From positions 77,989 to 141,988 of the forward strand of contig CAZBGQ010000002.1 of the NCBI GenBank assembly GCA_964491515.1: a DNA stretch of 64,000 nucleotides, read 5' to 3'. Source of the stretch: CAZBGQ01 sp964491515 (GTDB lineage Bacteria > Patescibacteriota > Gracilibacteria > UBA1369 > UBA12473). The position numbers and the translations under genes were made by a program. This document shows, one piece after another, positions 40,929 to 48,778 of this stretch; position 1 is the first letter of the stretch; every line of letters starts with the position of its first letter. The notes under the pieces were generated by a model. That model made no database searches and was not told the origin of the DNA. It was given only the letters and a program-made list of their open reading frames with translations.

Positions 40929-41195
40929 ATGTCTCGAAGTTCTAAAAAAGGTCCTTACGTTGATCCTAAGTTGATGAAAAAGGTTGAGGCACTCAACAAC
41001 ACCAACCAAAAACGAATCATTAAGACTTGGGCACGTGACTGCATTATCTCTCCGGTGTTCGTGGGCCACACTTTCGGGGTTCACAACGGGAAACAACACC
41101 TTCCAGTCTTTGTCACCGAAGAAATGGTAGGACATCGCCTTGGAGAATTCTCTCCTACTCGAAAATTCCGAGCCCACGGTGGAAAACTTAAATAA
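40929..41195 (+). CDS. rpsS: Ribosomal protein S19
   Basis: 30S head protein contacting S13 and the A-site finger. 88 residues with SRSSKKGPYVDPKLMKKVEAL, IKTWARDCIISPVFVGHTFGVHNGK and MVGHRLGEFSPTRKF. Normal length. The leader carries TAATTACC. S19, L22, S3 and L16 follow in the usual order. Confidence 0.97.
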   Translation: MSRSSKKGPYVDPKLMKKVEALNNTNQKRIIKTWARDCIISPVFVGHTFGVHNGKQHLPVFVTEEMVGHRLGEFSPTRKFRAHGGKLK

Positions 41196-41199
41196 TATA

Positions 41200-41234
41200 C
41201 TAATCGCTAACGACTACCCGCTAACAGCTAACAA
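41200..41234 (+). repeat. ACTA-type leader repeats before rplV
   Basis: CTAATCGCTAACGACTACCC then GCTAACAGCTAACAA, with an exact CTAACGACTA at 41207-41216, reaching the ATG. Confidence 0.6.
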
Positions 41235-41630
41235 ATGATCGCACATCTAAGAAAAATTCGAATCTCCTCCAAGAAAGCCAACCTTGTGGCAGGGATCGTG
41301 CGTGGGATGCCGGTAGAAAAGGCGCTAAAAACTCTTAAGTTCACTCCTAAGAAAGCTGCCAAGATTCTCTACGACGTGATTCAGTCCGCTGCTAGTAACG
41401 CTGAAAACAATTTCAAGCAAAACCCTGAAACCCTGGTTATCAAAGAGATCATTGTAAACGAAGGAACCACCTACAAACGACACCAACCAGTGTCTCGAGG
41501 ACGTGCTCATCCTATCTTGAAGAGAACCGCTCACATCACCGTAAAAGTTGAAGCGGATCCATCTCTCATTAAATCAAAACCTAAACCTGCTAAGAAGGAA
41601 GAAAGCAAGAAAGAAGAACCAGTCACTTAA
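41235..41630 (+). CDS. rplV: Ribosomal protein L22
   Basis: Tunnel protein with a beta hairpin lining the exit tunnel. 131 residues; LRKIRISSKKANLVAGIVRGM, FTPKKAAKILYDVIQSA and the hairpin ending RAHPILKRTAHITV. The C-terminal Lys/Glu/Pro tail (KPKPAKKEESKKEEP) of about 18 residues is an extension common in this window. Its stop is part of a TAATTACC module. Confidence 0.97.
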   Translation: MIAHLRKIRISSKKANLVAGIVRGMPVEKALKTLKFTPKKAAKILYDVIQSAASNAENNFKQNPETLVIKEIIVNEGTTYKRHQPVSRGRAHPILKRTAHITVKVEADPSLIKSKPKPAKKEESKKEEPVT

Positions 41631-41635
41631 TTACC
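41628..41635 (+). repeat. TAATTACC module spanning the rplV stop
   Basis: The module begins with the TAA stop of rplV and lies 18 bp before rpsC. Confidence 0.45.
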
Positions 41636-41653
41636 TATTTACACCCTCACTTC

Positions 41654-42343
41654 ATGGGACAAAAAGTTAATCCAAACGGTATACGCATAGGAATCATCCG
41701 AACATGGGACTCCAAATGGTTTGCCAACAAGGATCAATACAAGAAATTGCTCCATCTCGATATCAATATTCGAAAATTCGTTAAAGAATACTTCAAAGAA
41801 GGACACATTTCTCGAGTCGAAGTTCTCCGCGATGCCAATACTATGAAATTGATCATTCACACTTCACGTCCTGGAAATATCATCGGACGCCAAGGAGAAG
41901 GAATCGAAAAATTTCAAGAAGTACTTGGTAAAAAATTCCGTCAACAAAAATTCAATGTAACAGTTAAGGAAATCAAGAATCCTGACATGGACTCTTACCT
42001 AGTTGCTGAAAATATTGCCCGCCAAGTCACTCGACGTGTTTCCTATCGAAGAGCCATCCGTACAGCACTACAACGTGCCATCGAAGGCGGAGCTCAAGGG
42101 ATTAAAGTTGGAGTCAAGGGACGCCTCAATGGGGTTGAAATTGCTCGATCTGAAACCTTCACAGAAGGCAAAATCCCGCTACACACACTCCGAGCCGATA
42201 TCGATTATGCCGCCTACCCTGCTTGGACTACCTATGGAATCATCGGAATCAAAGTATGGATTTACAAAGGAGAAGTCTTCAATCGCGTATCCGAAATGGT
42301 CGCAGATAGTAAAAAAATTGATACTCAACACAACCCCCGATAA
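41654..42343 (+). CDS. rpsC: Ribosomal protein S3
   Basis: Forms the mRNA entry site with helicase-like activity. 229 residues: GQKVNPNGIRIGI, an N-terminal KH-2 domain with PGNIIGRQGEGIEKF, and the C-terminal domain with RVSYRRAIRTALQRAIEGGAQGIKVGVKGRLNG-type signature and GIIGIKVWIYKGE. Normal length. rplP follows with a 2-base gap. Confidence 0.97.
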   Translation: MGQKVNPNGIRIGIIRTWDSKWFANKDQYKKLLHLDINIRKFVKEYFKEGHISRVEVLRDANTMKLIIHTSRPGNIIGRQGEGIEKFQEVLGKKFRQQKFNVTVKEIKNPDMDSYLVAENIARQVTRRVSYRRAIRTALQRAIEGGAQGIKVGVKGRLNGVEIARSETFTEGKIPLHTLRADIDYAAYPAWTTYGIIGIKVWIYKGEVFNRVSEMVADSKKIDTQHNPR

Positions 42344-42345
42344 TC

Positions 42346-42765
42346 ATGTTAATGCCAAAAAAACAGAAATTCAGGAAAGTCTTCCGCGCTCGTAGCAAAT
42401 TTACGGGCAAGGCGAAAGGTGGTGACCGCCTAAGTTTTGGAGCCTATGGGCTCAAAGCTGTTACAACTTCTGAAGTAACCTCACGTCAAATCGAAGCCGC
42501 TCGTCGTGCTATGACTCGCTACATCAAACGTGGAGGAAAAGTCTGGATTCGAATATTCCCTCACACCCCAATCACTAAGAAAGCTGCCGAAGTTCCAATG
42601 GGAAGTGGTAAAGGTACGGTTGATCATTATGTCTCTACTGTTAAGCCAGGAACCATTATCTTTGAAATGGACGGTGTGGAAGAATCTATCGCTCGAGAAG
42701 CCATGCGTCTCGCTAGTCACAAACTTCCACTTAAGACTAAATTCATCAACCAAGAAATACATTAA
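42346..42765 (+). CDS. rplP: Ribosomal protein L16
   Basis: Binds 23S near the A-site tRNA. 139 residues starting MLMPKKQKFRKVFRAR, with GAYGLKAVTTSEVTSRQIEA, RGGKVWIRIFPHTPITKK and GSGKGTVDHYVSTVKPG. All key features are standard. Nearly overlaps rpsC. Confidence 0.97.
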   Translation: MLMPKKQKFRKVFRARSKFTGKAKGGDRLSFGAYGLKAVTTSEVTSRQIEAARRAMTRYIKRGGKVWIRIFPHTPITKKAAEVPMGSGKGTVDHYVSTVKPGTIIFEMDGVEESIAREAMRLASHKLPLKTKFINQEIH

Positions 42766-42797
42766 CAGCCACAGGAAAGCCGATTTGCGGCCCCCTA

Positions 42798-42807
42798 CTA
42801 ACGACTA
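42798..42807 (+). repeat. CTAACGACTA leader module (rpmC)
   Basis: Exact 10-mer ending 5 bp before the rpmC ATG, after a C-rich stretch GCGGCCCCCTA. Confidence 0.55.
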
Positions 42808-42812
42808 AAATC

Positions 42813-43025
42813 ATGTTAACACTAAAGGAACTACGAAAACTAAACAGCGGCGATCTACAAATCGAGCTCAAAAAAGCTAGAGAAGAATCGCTCAAAGCCA
42901 TGATCCCCGTACGAATGGGGCAAGACAAGAAAACAACCGAAGCCAAGAAAAAGCAGCGCTATGTGGCACAAATCCTGACCATTATGAATCAATCTCGTAA
43001 CGAAGAAACGCCTCAAGCAGCCTAA
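42813..43025 (+). CDS. rpmC: Ribosomal protein L29
   Basis: Tunnel-exit protein next to L23. 70 residues, helical, with LKELRKLNSGDLQIELKKAREE, LKAMIPVRMGQDKK and RYVAQILTIMNQ in family order. Short and divergent as usual for L29. The ATG at 42813 immediately follows the leader module. Confidence 0.95.
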   Translation: MLTLKELRKLNSGDLQIELKKAREESLKAMIPVRMGQDKKTTEAKKKQRYVAQILTIMNQSRNEETPQAA

Positions 43026-43056
43026 TTCTAAACTCTAAATCCTAAACTCTAACTAG
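43026..43056 (+). repeat. CTAAACTCTAA repeats before rpsQ
   Basis: TTCTAAACTCTAAATCC then TAAACTCTAACTAGC: two near-copies of CTAAACTCTAA between the rpmC stop and the rpsQ ATG. Confidence 0.55.
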
Positions 43057-43057
43057 C

Positions 43058-43297
43058 ATGCGAACTAAAACAGGAACTGTCGTCAGCGCAAAAAGCGATA
43101 AAACCATCGTTCTCAGAGTCGACACCTACAAAACACACCCTAAGTACAAAAAACGATACCGTGTGTCTACTAAGTTCCACGCACATGATCCTAAGAACGA
43201 ACACAAAGAAGGAGAGACACTCACGATTTACGAATCACGTCCTCTCAGTAAACTAAAACGCTGGACTACGGTCAAGCCTGAAGCAAAAGCTTCCTAA
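43058..43297 (+). CDS. rpsQ: Ribosomal protein S17
   Basis: OB-fold protein of the 30S body that aids early assembly. 79 residues: TKTGTVVSAKSDKTIVLRVD, HPKYKKRYRVSTKFHAHDP and RPLSKLKRWTTV, all standard. Direct co-transcription with rpmC and rplN. Confidence 0.97.
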   Translation: MRTKTGTVVSAKSDKTIVLRVDTYKTHPKYKKRYRVSTKFHAHDPKNEHKEGETLTIYESRPLSKLKRWTTVKPEAKAS

Positions 43298-43307
43298 TCC
43301 TGATTAT

Positions 43308-43315
43308 TAATTACC
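43308..43315 (+). repeat. TAATTACC leader module (rplN)
   Basis: TAATTACC followed by CGATTACC, ending 9 bp before the rplN ATG. Confidence 0.5.
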
Positions 43316-43331
43316 CGATTACCTTTATCCA

Positions 43332-43700
43332 ATGATCCAAGCTGAATCACGACTCAAAGTAGCTGATAACACCGGCGCCAAAGAAGTTCTTTGTATCAAA
43401 GTCCTTGGTGGCTCCAAACGTCGCTACGCTCGAGTAGGAGATGTCATCGTTGTCTCAATCAAAGAAGCGGCTCCTAGAGGCGTTGTAAAAAAGAAAGCTG
43501 TTGAACGTGCGGTTGTTGTACGACAAAGAAAAGAAATATCAAGAAAAGACGGATCCCTAATCCGATTCGATGAAAACGCTGTTGTGATCATAAACAAAGA
43601 CAACCAACCAAAAGGAACACGTGTATTTGGTCCCGTTGCTCGAGAACTTAGAGATAAAGGATTCCAAAAAATAATTTCCCTTGCACCCGACGTTTTATAA
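43332..43700 (+). CDS. rplN: Ribosomal protein L14
   Basis: Part of intersubunit bridge B8 and a docking site for RsfS. 122 residues: MIQAESRLKVADNTGAKEVLC, VGDVIVVSIKEAAPRGVVKK, the RKDGSLIRFDENAVVIIN strand and GPVARELRDKGFQKIISLAPDVL ending. Exactly standard length. Confidence 0.98.
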   Translation: MIQAESRLKVADNTGAKEVLCIKVLGGSKRRYARVGDVIVVSIKEAAPRGVVKKKAVERAVVVRQRKEISRKDGSLIRFDENAVVIINKDNQPKGTRVFGPVARELRDKGFQKIISLAPDVL

Positions 43701-43717
43701 CCTTATAGTCTTGCCCC

Positions 43718-44056
43718 ATGAAAATTAAAAAAGAAGATCAAGTAATCGTAACTGCCGGTAAGGACAAAGGCAAAAAAGGTAAAGTTCTCCGAATAATGAG
43801 AAAAGCCAACCGTGTCGTAGTTGAAAAAATCAACATGCGAACAAAGCACCTCAAGAAAACATCCTCAGGCCCTGGTGAAATCATTCACTTCGAAGCTCCA
43901 TTAAACGCTTCAAATGTAATGGTCGTCGATTCAAAATCTGGGAAACCAACTCGTATCGGCTACAAAAAACTAGAAAATGGAAAGAAAGTACGAGTAGCTA
44001 AGAAGTCAGGAGAGATTCTCTCCTCCCCTAAAGAAAAAAAGGCCGCTAAAAAATAA
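43718..44056 (+). CDS. rplX: Ribosomal protein L24
   Basis: Early assembly protein with a KOW domain. 112 residues: IKKEDQVIVTAGKDKGKKGKV is the KOW motif, followed by RVVVEKINMRTKHLKK and a basic tail (SPKEKKAAKK). Normal. rplE follows after 12 bp. Confidence 0.96.
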   Translation: MKIKKEDQVIVTAGKDKGKKGKVLRIMRKANRVVVEKINMRTKHLKKTSSGPGEIIHFEAPLNASNVMVVDSKSGKPTRIGYKKLENGKKVRVAKKSGEILSSPKEKKAAKK

Positions 44057-44068
44057 TATTATTCTCAC

Positions 44069-44632
44069 ATGAAAGAACTCTATAAAAATACTGTCGTTGA
44101 CCAGCTCAAAAAAGAATTGGGCCATAAAAATGTAATGTCCGTCCCTGGACTCACTAAAGTAAACGTGAACGTGGGAATCGGAAGCTACGTTCGAAACAGT
44201 GGGGAAAAAGGATACGATGAAGTCGTTGAAAACATTTCTCTACTCACCGGTCAAAAACCTGTGGTTGTACTAGCACGTATAGCGGTATCTAATTTCCGTC
44301 TCCGAGAAGGACAACCCGTTGGAGTAGCCACAACCCTTCGTGGCAACAAAATGTATGAATTCGTCAACAAAATGGTACACATTGTATTCCCCCGCATTCG
44401 AGACTTTAGAGGTCTCTCTGTAAAAGGATTTGACGGCAAAGGAAACTACAGCATCGGAATCAAAGAAGTAAATGTGTTCCCAGAAGTAAATCCAGAAAAC
44501 ATGGGTCGTAATCACGGCCTTCAAATCACCATCGGAACCTCAGCAACGAACGATAGAGATGGATACCTTCTACTGAAGGCTCTCGGTGTCCCTTTCAAAG
44601 ATGAAGTTAAAGAAAAAGCGTCTACTAACTAA
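44069..44632 (+). CDS. rplE: Ribosomal protein L5
   Basis: Binds 5S rRNA in the central protuberance. 187 residues with VPGLTKVNVNVGIGSYVR, LTGQKPVVVLARIAVSNFRLREG, FVNKMVHIVFPRIRDFRGLS and FPEVNPENMGRNHGLQITI. Retention of 5S-binding L5 and L18 shows a complete central protuberance. Normal length. Confidence 0.97.
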   Translation: MKELYKNTVVDQLKKELGHKNVMSVPGLTKVNVNVGIGSYVRNSGEKGYDEVVENISLLTGQKPVVVLARIAVSNFRLREGQPVGVATTLRGNKMYEFVNKMVHIVFPRIRDFRGLSVKGFDGKGNYSIGIKEVNVFPEVNPENMGRNHGLQITIGTSATNDRDGYLLLKALGVPFKDEVKEKASTN

Positions 44633-44646
44633 TTAATTTACCTAAT

Positions 44647-44916
44647 ATGGCCAAGAAATCGTCCATCCATCGCGACCTCAAACGAGACAGGCTCATTGCA
44701 AAATATGATGCCAAGCGAACTGCGCTAAGAGAAAAAGGAGATTACGAAGGACTCACTAAACTCCCTCGGAACGCCAGCCCTACTCGAAGAAAAAATCGCT
44801 GTGCAATCTCTGGTCGATCTCGAGGATACATGCGAAGATTTGGACTCTGCCGTATTGAATTCCGTGAACTAGCCTCAAAAGGCATGATTATGGGAGTCCG
44901 AAAATCCTCATGGTAA
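44647..44916 (+). CDS. rpsN: Ribosomal protein S14, zinc-free type
   Basis: 30S head protein. 89 residues, the long C-minus type: the zinc-binding pattern of short S14 is missing, and RNASPTRRKNRCAISGRSRGYMRRFGLCRIEFRELA-type core has only two Cys. This form needs no zinc. Its position between rplE and rpsH is standard. Confidence 0.96.
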   Translation: MAKKSSIHRDLKRDRLIAKYDAKRTALREKGDYEGLTKLPRNASPTRRKNRCAISGRSRGYMRRFGLCRIEFRELASKGMIMGVRKSSW

Positions 44917-44920
44917 ACAT

Positions 44921-44966
44921 CAACTACTAATAGCTAAAAACTACCAACTAAAAACTACCAACTAGA
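44921..44966 (+). repeat. Perfect 14 bp tandem repeat before rpsH
   Basis: AAAAACTACCAACT occurs twice head to tail (44936-44949 and 44950-44963), preceded by CAACTACTAATAGCT, ending 5 bp before ATG 44969. It holds two exact CTAAAAACTA copies (44934-44943, 44948-44957). Confidence 0.7.
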
Positions 44967-44968
44967 CT

Positions 44969-45352
44969 ATGAATACCGATCCAATCGCCGACATGTTAAC
45001 CCGCATCCGAAACGCACATCGTGCAAATCACAGTGAACTTCGAATGCCCTACTCAAAAATTAAACATTCCATGCTACAAGTTATGGCAAAAAATGGATTT
45101 GTTGGCGAAGTAAACATCGACACATCTGGTCAATTCCAAGAACTACACGTAACACTCAGTGAACGAACCTACCCACTTGAAATCAAACGAATCTCTAAAC
45201 CAGGTCAACGTATCTACGTAAACTCTCAAGAAATCCCTGCCGTCATGAATGGTCTCGGGATCGCCATCCTTTCTACCCCACAAGGAGTAATGAGTGGTAT
45301 AGATGCCAAAAAAGCCAAGGTAGGAGGTGAAGTCCTCTGTCACATCGCATAA
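44969..45352 (+). CDS. rpsH: Ribosomal protein S8
   Basis: Central 16S-binding protein and, in E. coli, repressor of the spc operon. 127 residues: DPIADMLTRIRNAHRA, MPYSKIKHSMLQVMAKNGFVG and LGIAILSTPQGVMSGIDAKKAKVGGEVLCHIA. A GC-rich stem follows in the intergenic space, which could be a binding target, but the E. coli spc S8 site lies within rplE. Confidence 0.97.
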   Translation: MNTDPIADMLTRIRNAHRANHSELRMPYSKIKHSMLQVMAKNGFVGEVNIDTSGQFQELHVTLSERTYPLEIKRISKPGQRIYVNSQEIPAVMNGLGIAILSTPQGVMSGIDAKKAKVGGEVLCHIA

Positions 45353-45370
45353 GTCACCCCTTAATATCAT

Positions 45371-45384
45371 CCGCGGCGGCGCGG
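45371..45384 (+). other. GC-rich hairpin between rpsH and rplF
   Basis: CCGCG (45371-45375) pairs with CGCGG (45380-45384) around GCGG, an all-GC stem standing out in AT-rich spacer and followed by GATAAAAAC. It could be a pause or processing site; it lacks a T tract. Confidence 0.5.
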
Positions 45385-45405
45385 GATAAAAACACCATCA
45401 ATCCA

Positions 45406-45439
45406 CTATCAACTAAAAGCTACAGACTAACGACTAAAT
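45406..45439 (+). repeat. CTATCAACTAA and CTAACGACTA modules before rplF
   Basis: Exact CTATCAACTAA (45406-45416), then CTAACGACTA (45427-45436), three bases before the tail and 6 bp before ATG 45443. Confidence 0.6.
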
Positions 45440-45442
45440 AAT

Positions 45443-45988
45443 ATGTCAAGAATCGGAAAACAACCTATCACACTCCCCTCTAGCGTAACTGCTACATTCG
45501 AAAATGGAGTACTCACCGTAAAAGGTTCTAAAGGAGAACTTACACTGACGCCTAACCCCGAAATGAAAATCACTATTGAAGAAACTCAGATCATCGTTGG
45601 TCGCCCAAATAATGATCGCGAACACAAAAGTCTTCATGGTCTCACTCGTACACTAATCCAAAACATGGTTGTCGGTGTATCAGAAGGATTCCAAAAGAAA
45701 CTAGAAGTAAACGGAGTTGGTTACAGATTCAAAATTCAAGGGAAAAACATTGAGCTTAGCCTAGGTTTCTCTCATTCTATCAAATACACCCCTAAAGAAG
45801 GGGTAACACTAGCTGCAGATGAAGAAAAGAAAAATGTCATTGTTGTCTCAGGTATCGATAAGCAAAAAGTAGGACAAACTGCCGCTGAAATCAGAGCCTT
45901 CCGAAAACCAGAACCCTACAAGGGAAAAGGAATTAAATACGAAGATGAACACATCCGTCGAAAAGCCGGTAAAACCGCCGCCAAATAA
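45443..45988 (+). CDS. rplF: Ribosomal protein L6
   Basis: Binds near the sarcin-ricin loop. 181 residues: SRIGKQPITLPSSVTA, GLTRTLIQNMVVGVSEGF-like first domain, and the second domain signature EVNGVGYRFK ... GLKYEDEH-like KGIKYEDEHIRRKAGKTA. Normal size. Follows a 90 bp spacer with leader modules. Confidence 0.97.
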   Translation: MSRIGKQPITLPSSVTATFENGVLTVKGSKGELTLTPNPEMKITIEETQIIVGRPNNDREHKSLHGLTRTLIQNMVVGVSEGFQKKLEVNGVGYRFKIQGKNIELSLGFSHSIKYTPKEGVTLAADEEKKNVIVVSGIDKQKVGQTAAEIRAFRKPEPYKGKGIKYEDEHIRRKAGKTAAK

Positions 45989-46019
45989 AGGCACATAATC
46001 ACACTAAACTAACTAAGTC

Positions 46020-46361
46020 ATGCAAAAAAAAGATATTCTCAGAGAGCGACGTCACAATAAAATCCGAAAGAAACTCGGAGGAACTGAAGCACGTCCACGT
46101 TTAGTTGTATTTAGAAGCCTCACAGGAACATCCGCTCAACTCATTGACGATGAAACCGGGAAAACTCTCGCATCTGCTTCAGATATCAAAAACACGAAAG
46201 GAACCAAACTAGAACGAGCATCAGAGATTGGAAAAGAAATTGCAAAGAAAGCTGCAGAACAAAAAATCGAGACTTGTGTATTCGATCGTAATGGATACAA
46301 ATATCATGGAAGAGTCAAAGCGGTTGCTGATGGTGCACGCGAAGGAGGACTCAAATTCTAA
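46020..46361 (+). CDS. rplR: Ribosomal protein L18
   Basis: Binds 5S rRNA next to L5. 113 residues starting MQKKDILRERRHNKIRKKLGG, with RPRLVVFRSLTGTSAQLIDD and the C-terminal FDRNGYKYHGRVKAVADGAREGGLKF. Standard length. Same operon. Confidence 0.97.
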   Translation: MQKKDILRERRHNKIRKKLGGTEARPRLVVFRSLTGTSAQLIDDETGKTLASASDIKNTKGTKLERASEIGKEIAKKAAEQKIETCVFDRNGYKYHGRVKAVADGAREGGLKF

Positions 46362-46365
46362 TAAA

Positions 46366-46390
46366 CTATCAACTAATTATTAAAAACTAA
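46366..46390 (+). repeat. CTATCAACTAA module before rpsE
   Basis: Exact CTATCAACTAA (46366-46376), then TTATTAAAAACTAACC, 7 bp before the ATG at 46397. Confidence 0.6.
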
Positions 46391-46396
46391 CCAATC

Positions 46397-46993
46397 ATGG
46401 CAAAACCTCAAGGAAAAAGACGTGGACCACGAAGAGATAAAGAACCGAAAGAGTTTGATGAAACAGTCATCCAGCTTGATCGCGTAACACGTGTGGTTAA
46501 AGGAGGACGACGTCTACGATTCCGAGCTACGGTTGCCATTGGGAATAGAAAAGGAAAAGTTGGAGTTGGTATCGGAAAATCAAACGAAGTAGTAGGAGCT
46601 ATCAAAAAAGCTGTCACTCGTGCCAAAAGAGACATGATTGAAGTGCCCATTTTCCGAGACACCATTCCTCACCGTATTCAATCCAAACATAAAGCATCAA
46701 AAATCCTACTAATACCTGCTGGCGCTGGTACCGGAATCATTGCCGGAGGAGCCGCTCGTAAAGTCATCGAGCTAAGTGGAATCAAAAACATTCTAAGTAA
46801 AACCATTGGCTCAACCAATCGACTAAACAATACAACCGCAACTTTCGATGCACTTAAGGCACTACGTCCACGTATCGATCATCAAAATGAGAAAAAAGAA
46901 GAAGAAGTTGTTGTTGCAGCAAAACCTACTGAAAAACCTGCGGAAAAGAAAGCACCTGTAAAAAAGGCAGCAGCCCCAAAGACCGATAAATAA
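46397..46993 (+). CDS. rpsE: Ribosomal protein S5
   Basis: Accuracy protein of the mRNA entry site. 198 residues. RVTRVVKGGRRLRFRATVAIGNRKGKVGVGIGKSNEV-type dsRBD, then PHRIQSKHKASKILLIPAGAGTGI and IKNILSKTIGSTNRLN. A Lys/Pro/Ala-rich tail of about 35 residues follows. rpmD (L30), which normally comes next, is missing; rplO follows by 24 bp. Confidence 0.97.
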   Translation: MAKPQGKRRGPRRDKEPKEFDETVIQLDRVTRVVKGGRRLRFRATVAIGNRKGKVGVGIGKSNEVVGAIKKAVTRAKRDMIEVPIFRDTIPHRIQSKHKASKILLIPAGAGTGIIAGGAARKVIELSGIKNILSKTIGSTNRLNNTTATFDALKALRPRIDHQNEKKEEEVVVAAKPTEKPAEKKAPVKKAAAPKTDK

Positions 46994-47017
46994 TTCCCTT
47001 TAATTACATACCCAACA

Positions 47018-47464
47018 ATGGAACTCAACACTATCAAAGCCGAAAAAGGAGCCACTCAAAAACGAATGCGTCGAGGACGTGGAGACGGATCCGGAAAAGG
47101 AACCTTCTCAGGACGTGGAATGAATGGCCAAAGCGCACGATCCGGTGGACGTGTCCGTCCCGGATTCTCCGGTGGACAAACACCACTCTACATGCGAATG
47201 CCGAAACTTCCTGGATTTAAGAATCATGGACGCGTAGAATACGCACCAGTGAATGTAGGAACACTCGAAGAAAATTTCAAAGAAGGAGAGACTGTCACAA
47301 AAGAAACTCTCATCGAAAAACGAGTTCTACGTAATGCAAACAAACCTGTTAAAATTCTAGGAAACGGCACTCTAAAAATTGCCCTCACGGTAAAAGTCGA
47401 CAAAGTTTCAAAAGCTGCAGAAGAAAAGATTGTAAAAGCGAAAGGAACGGTCGAAGCAGTCTAA
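47018..47464 (+). CDS. rplO: Ribosomal protein L15
   Basis: Large-subunit protein. 148 residues: RMRRGRGDGSGKGTFSGRGMNGQ with SARSGGRVRPGFSGGQTPLYMRMPKLPGF, then VNVGTLEEN and a C-terminal KVSKAAEEKI. Standard. The space between rpsE and rplO is too small for L30. secY follows at 14 bp. Confidence 0.97.
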   Translation: MELNTIKAEKGATQKRMRRGRGDGSGKGTFSGRGMNGQSARSGGRVRPGFSGGQTPLYMRMPKLPGFKNHGRVEYAPVNVGTLEENFKEGETVTKETLIEKRVLRNANKPVKILGNGTLKIALTVKVDKVSKAAEEKIVKAKGTVEAV

Positions 47465-47478
47465 CCCGCCCCCTCCAC

Positions 47479-48777
47479 ATGTTTAAATACCTCGCTCAAA
47501 TCTGGAACTCAAAGGATCTTCGCAAGAAAATTCTTTTCACACTATTCATTCTTGTCATCTATAGGTTGGTGACACAAATCAGTATCCCCAATGTTGACCT
47601 AGACGCCCTTTCTGTTGTTTTCGAACAAAACAGACTACTAGGAGCATTCAGTCTCCTTACGGGAGGAAGTGCCGAGAACTTCTCAATTGTACTCATGGGA
47701 CTCTCCCCATACATCAATGCCTCCATCATCATGCAGCTCATGGGAGTTATTTCTCCTCGAGTTGAAGCTTTATCAAAAGAAGGAGAAGAAGGACGACGAA
47801 AAATAAACCAATACACACGGTGGCTCACCGTACCATTGGCATTTGTACAATCCTACGGAATGATCAGTCTTCTAAATGCCTCCGCTCCTCTTCCCATCAT
47901 CGAAAACCTAGGAGATCCAACGGTTATTCTTCCAATCATGTTGACCATCACTACTGGAACTCTACTAGTCATGTGGCTTGGAGAACTTATTTCAGAAAAA
48001 GGTCTCGGGAATGGAATTTCATTGCTCATTTTCGCAAGTATTATTGCCGCGCTTCCATCCATAATGGCCTCTACTTTAGCACTAGCCGAACAAGATCCTG
48101 AGAAACTAATACCTCTAGTAGCCACCGGCCTCCTATTAGTCTTATTCACAATCCTGGTTGTACTCATCACAGAAGGACAACGTCGAGTACCCATCACCTA
48201 CGCCGGACGCAGCCGCTCAAGTCGTGGAGAACAAGCCTCACTGCCAATGCGGGTAAATCAAGCAGGAATGATCCCTATCATTTTCGCAGTATCTGTTGTT
48301 ACCTTCCCATCTATTCTTGGTCAATTTTTTGCCAACGCTAGATCTGAATGGCTTCAAGGACTTGGAGACTTCTTTGTTAATTACTTCCACAGTCAAAGTC
48401 CCCTCTACCTACTATTCTACTTCCTACTCATCCTTGGGTTTACTTACTTCTATGTAAGTATCACATTCAATCCAGATGACGTGGCTGAAAATATTCAAAA
48501 ACGTGGTGGATTCATCCCTGGAATTCGGCCAGGAAAACAAACCGCTGAATTCATTAGAAAAACATCAAGTCACCTAAACTTATGGGGAGGTCTCATGATC
48601 GGATTCGTAGCGGTGGCTCCTATTATTATCCAAATGCTTTTCCAAGACATCAGCACTGGAAGTATTCCAGTCATTATCAGTGGAGCTAGTCTAATTATTA
48701 TCGTGGGAGTGGTTGCGGATCTAATCCGTCGTGTCAACTCACAACTTCTCACGCATCATTACGATAAGTTTAATTAA
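47479..48777 (+). CDS. secY: Preprotein translocase subunit SecY
   Basis: Channel of the Sec system in the membrane. 432 residues, ten hydrophobic segments. Seen: ISIPNVDLDAL, GLSPYINASIIMQL, EGRRKINQYTRW, the plug region and the C-terminal loops with RTKQ-like GRSRSSRGEQASLPMRVNQAGMIPIIFA and the R-rich ending RRVNSQLLTHHYDKF. Normal length; stop TAA one base before the adk ATG. Confidence 0.97.
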   Translation: MFKYLAQIWNSKDLRKKILFTLFILVIYRLVTQISIPNVDLDALSVVFEQNRLLGAFSLLTGGSAENFSIVLMGLSPYINASIIMQLMGVISPRVEALSKEGEEGRRKINQYTRWLTVPLAFVQSYGMISLLNASAPLPIIENLGDPTVILPIMLTITTGTLLVMWLGELISEKGLGNGISLLIFASIIAALPSIMASTLALAEQDPEKLIPLVATGLLLVLFTILVVLITEGQRRVPITYAGRSRSSRGEQASLPMRVNQAGMIPIIFAVSVVTFPSILGQFFANARSEWLQGLGDFFVNYFHSQSPLYLLFYFLLILGFTYFYVSITFNPDDVAENIQKRGGFIPGIRPGKQTAEFIRKTSSHLNLWGGLMIGFVAVAPIIIQMLFQDISTGSIPVIISGASLIIIVGVVADLIRRVNSQLLTHHYDKFN

Positions 48778-48778
48778 T

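Noticed and set aside
44921..44966. CRISPR array from repeated AAAAACTACCAACT
   Set aside because: Unit is 14 bp, copies are adjacent with no spacers, and the string is a leader module.
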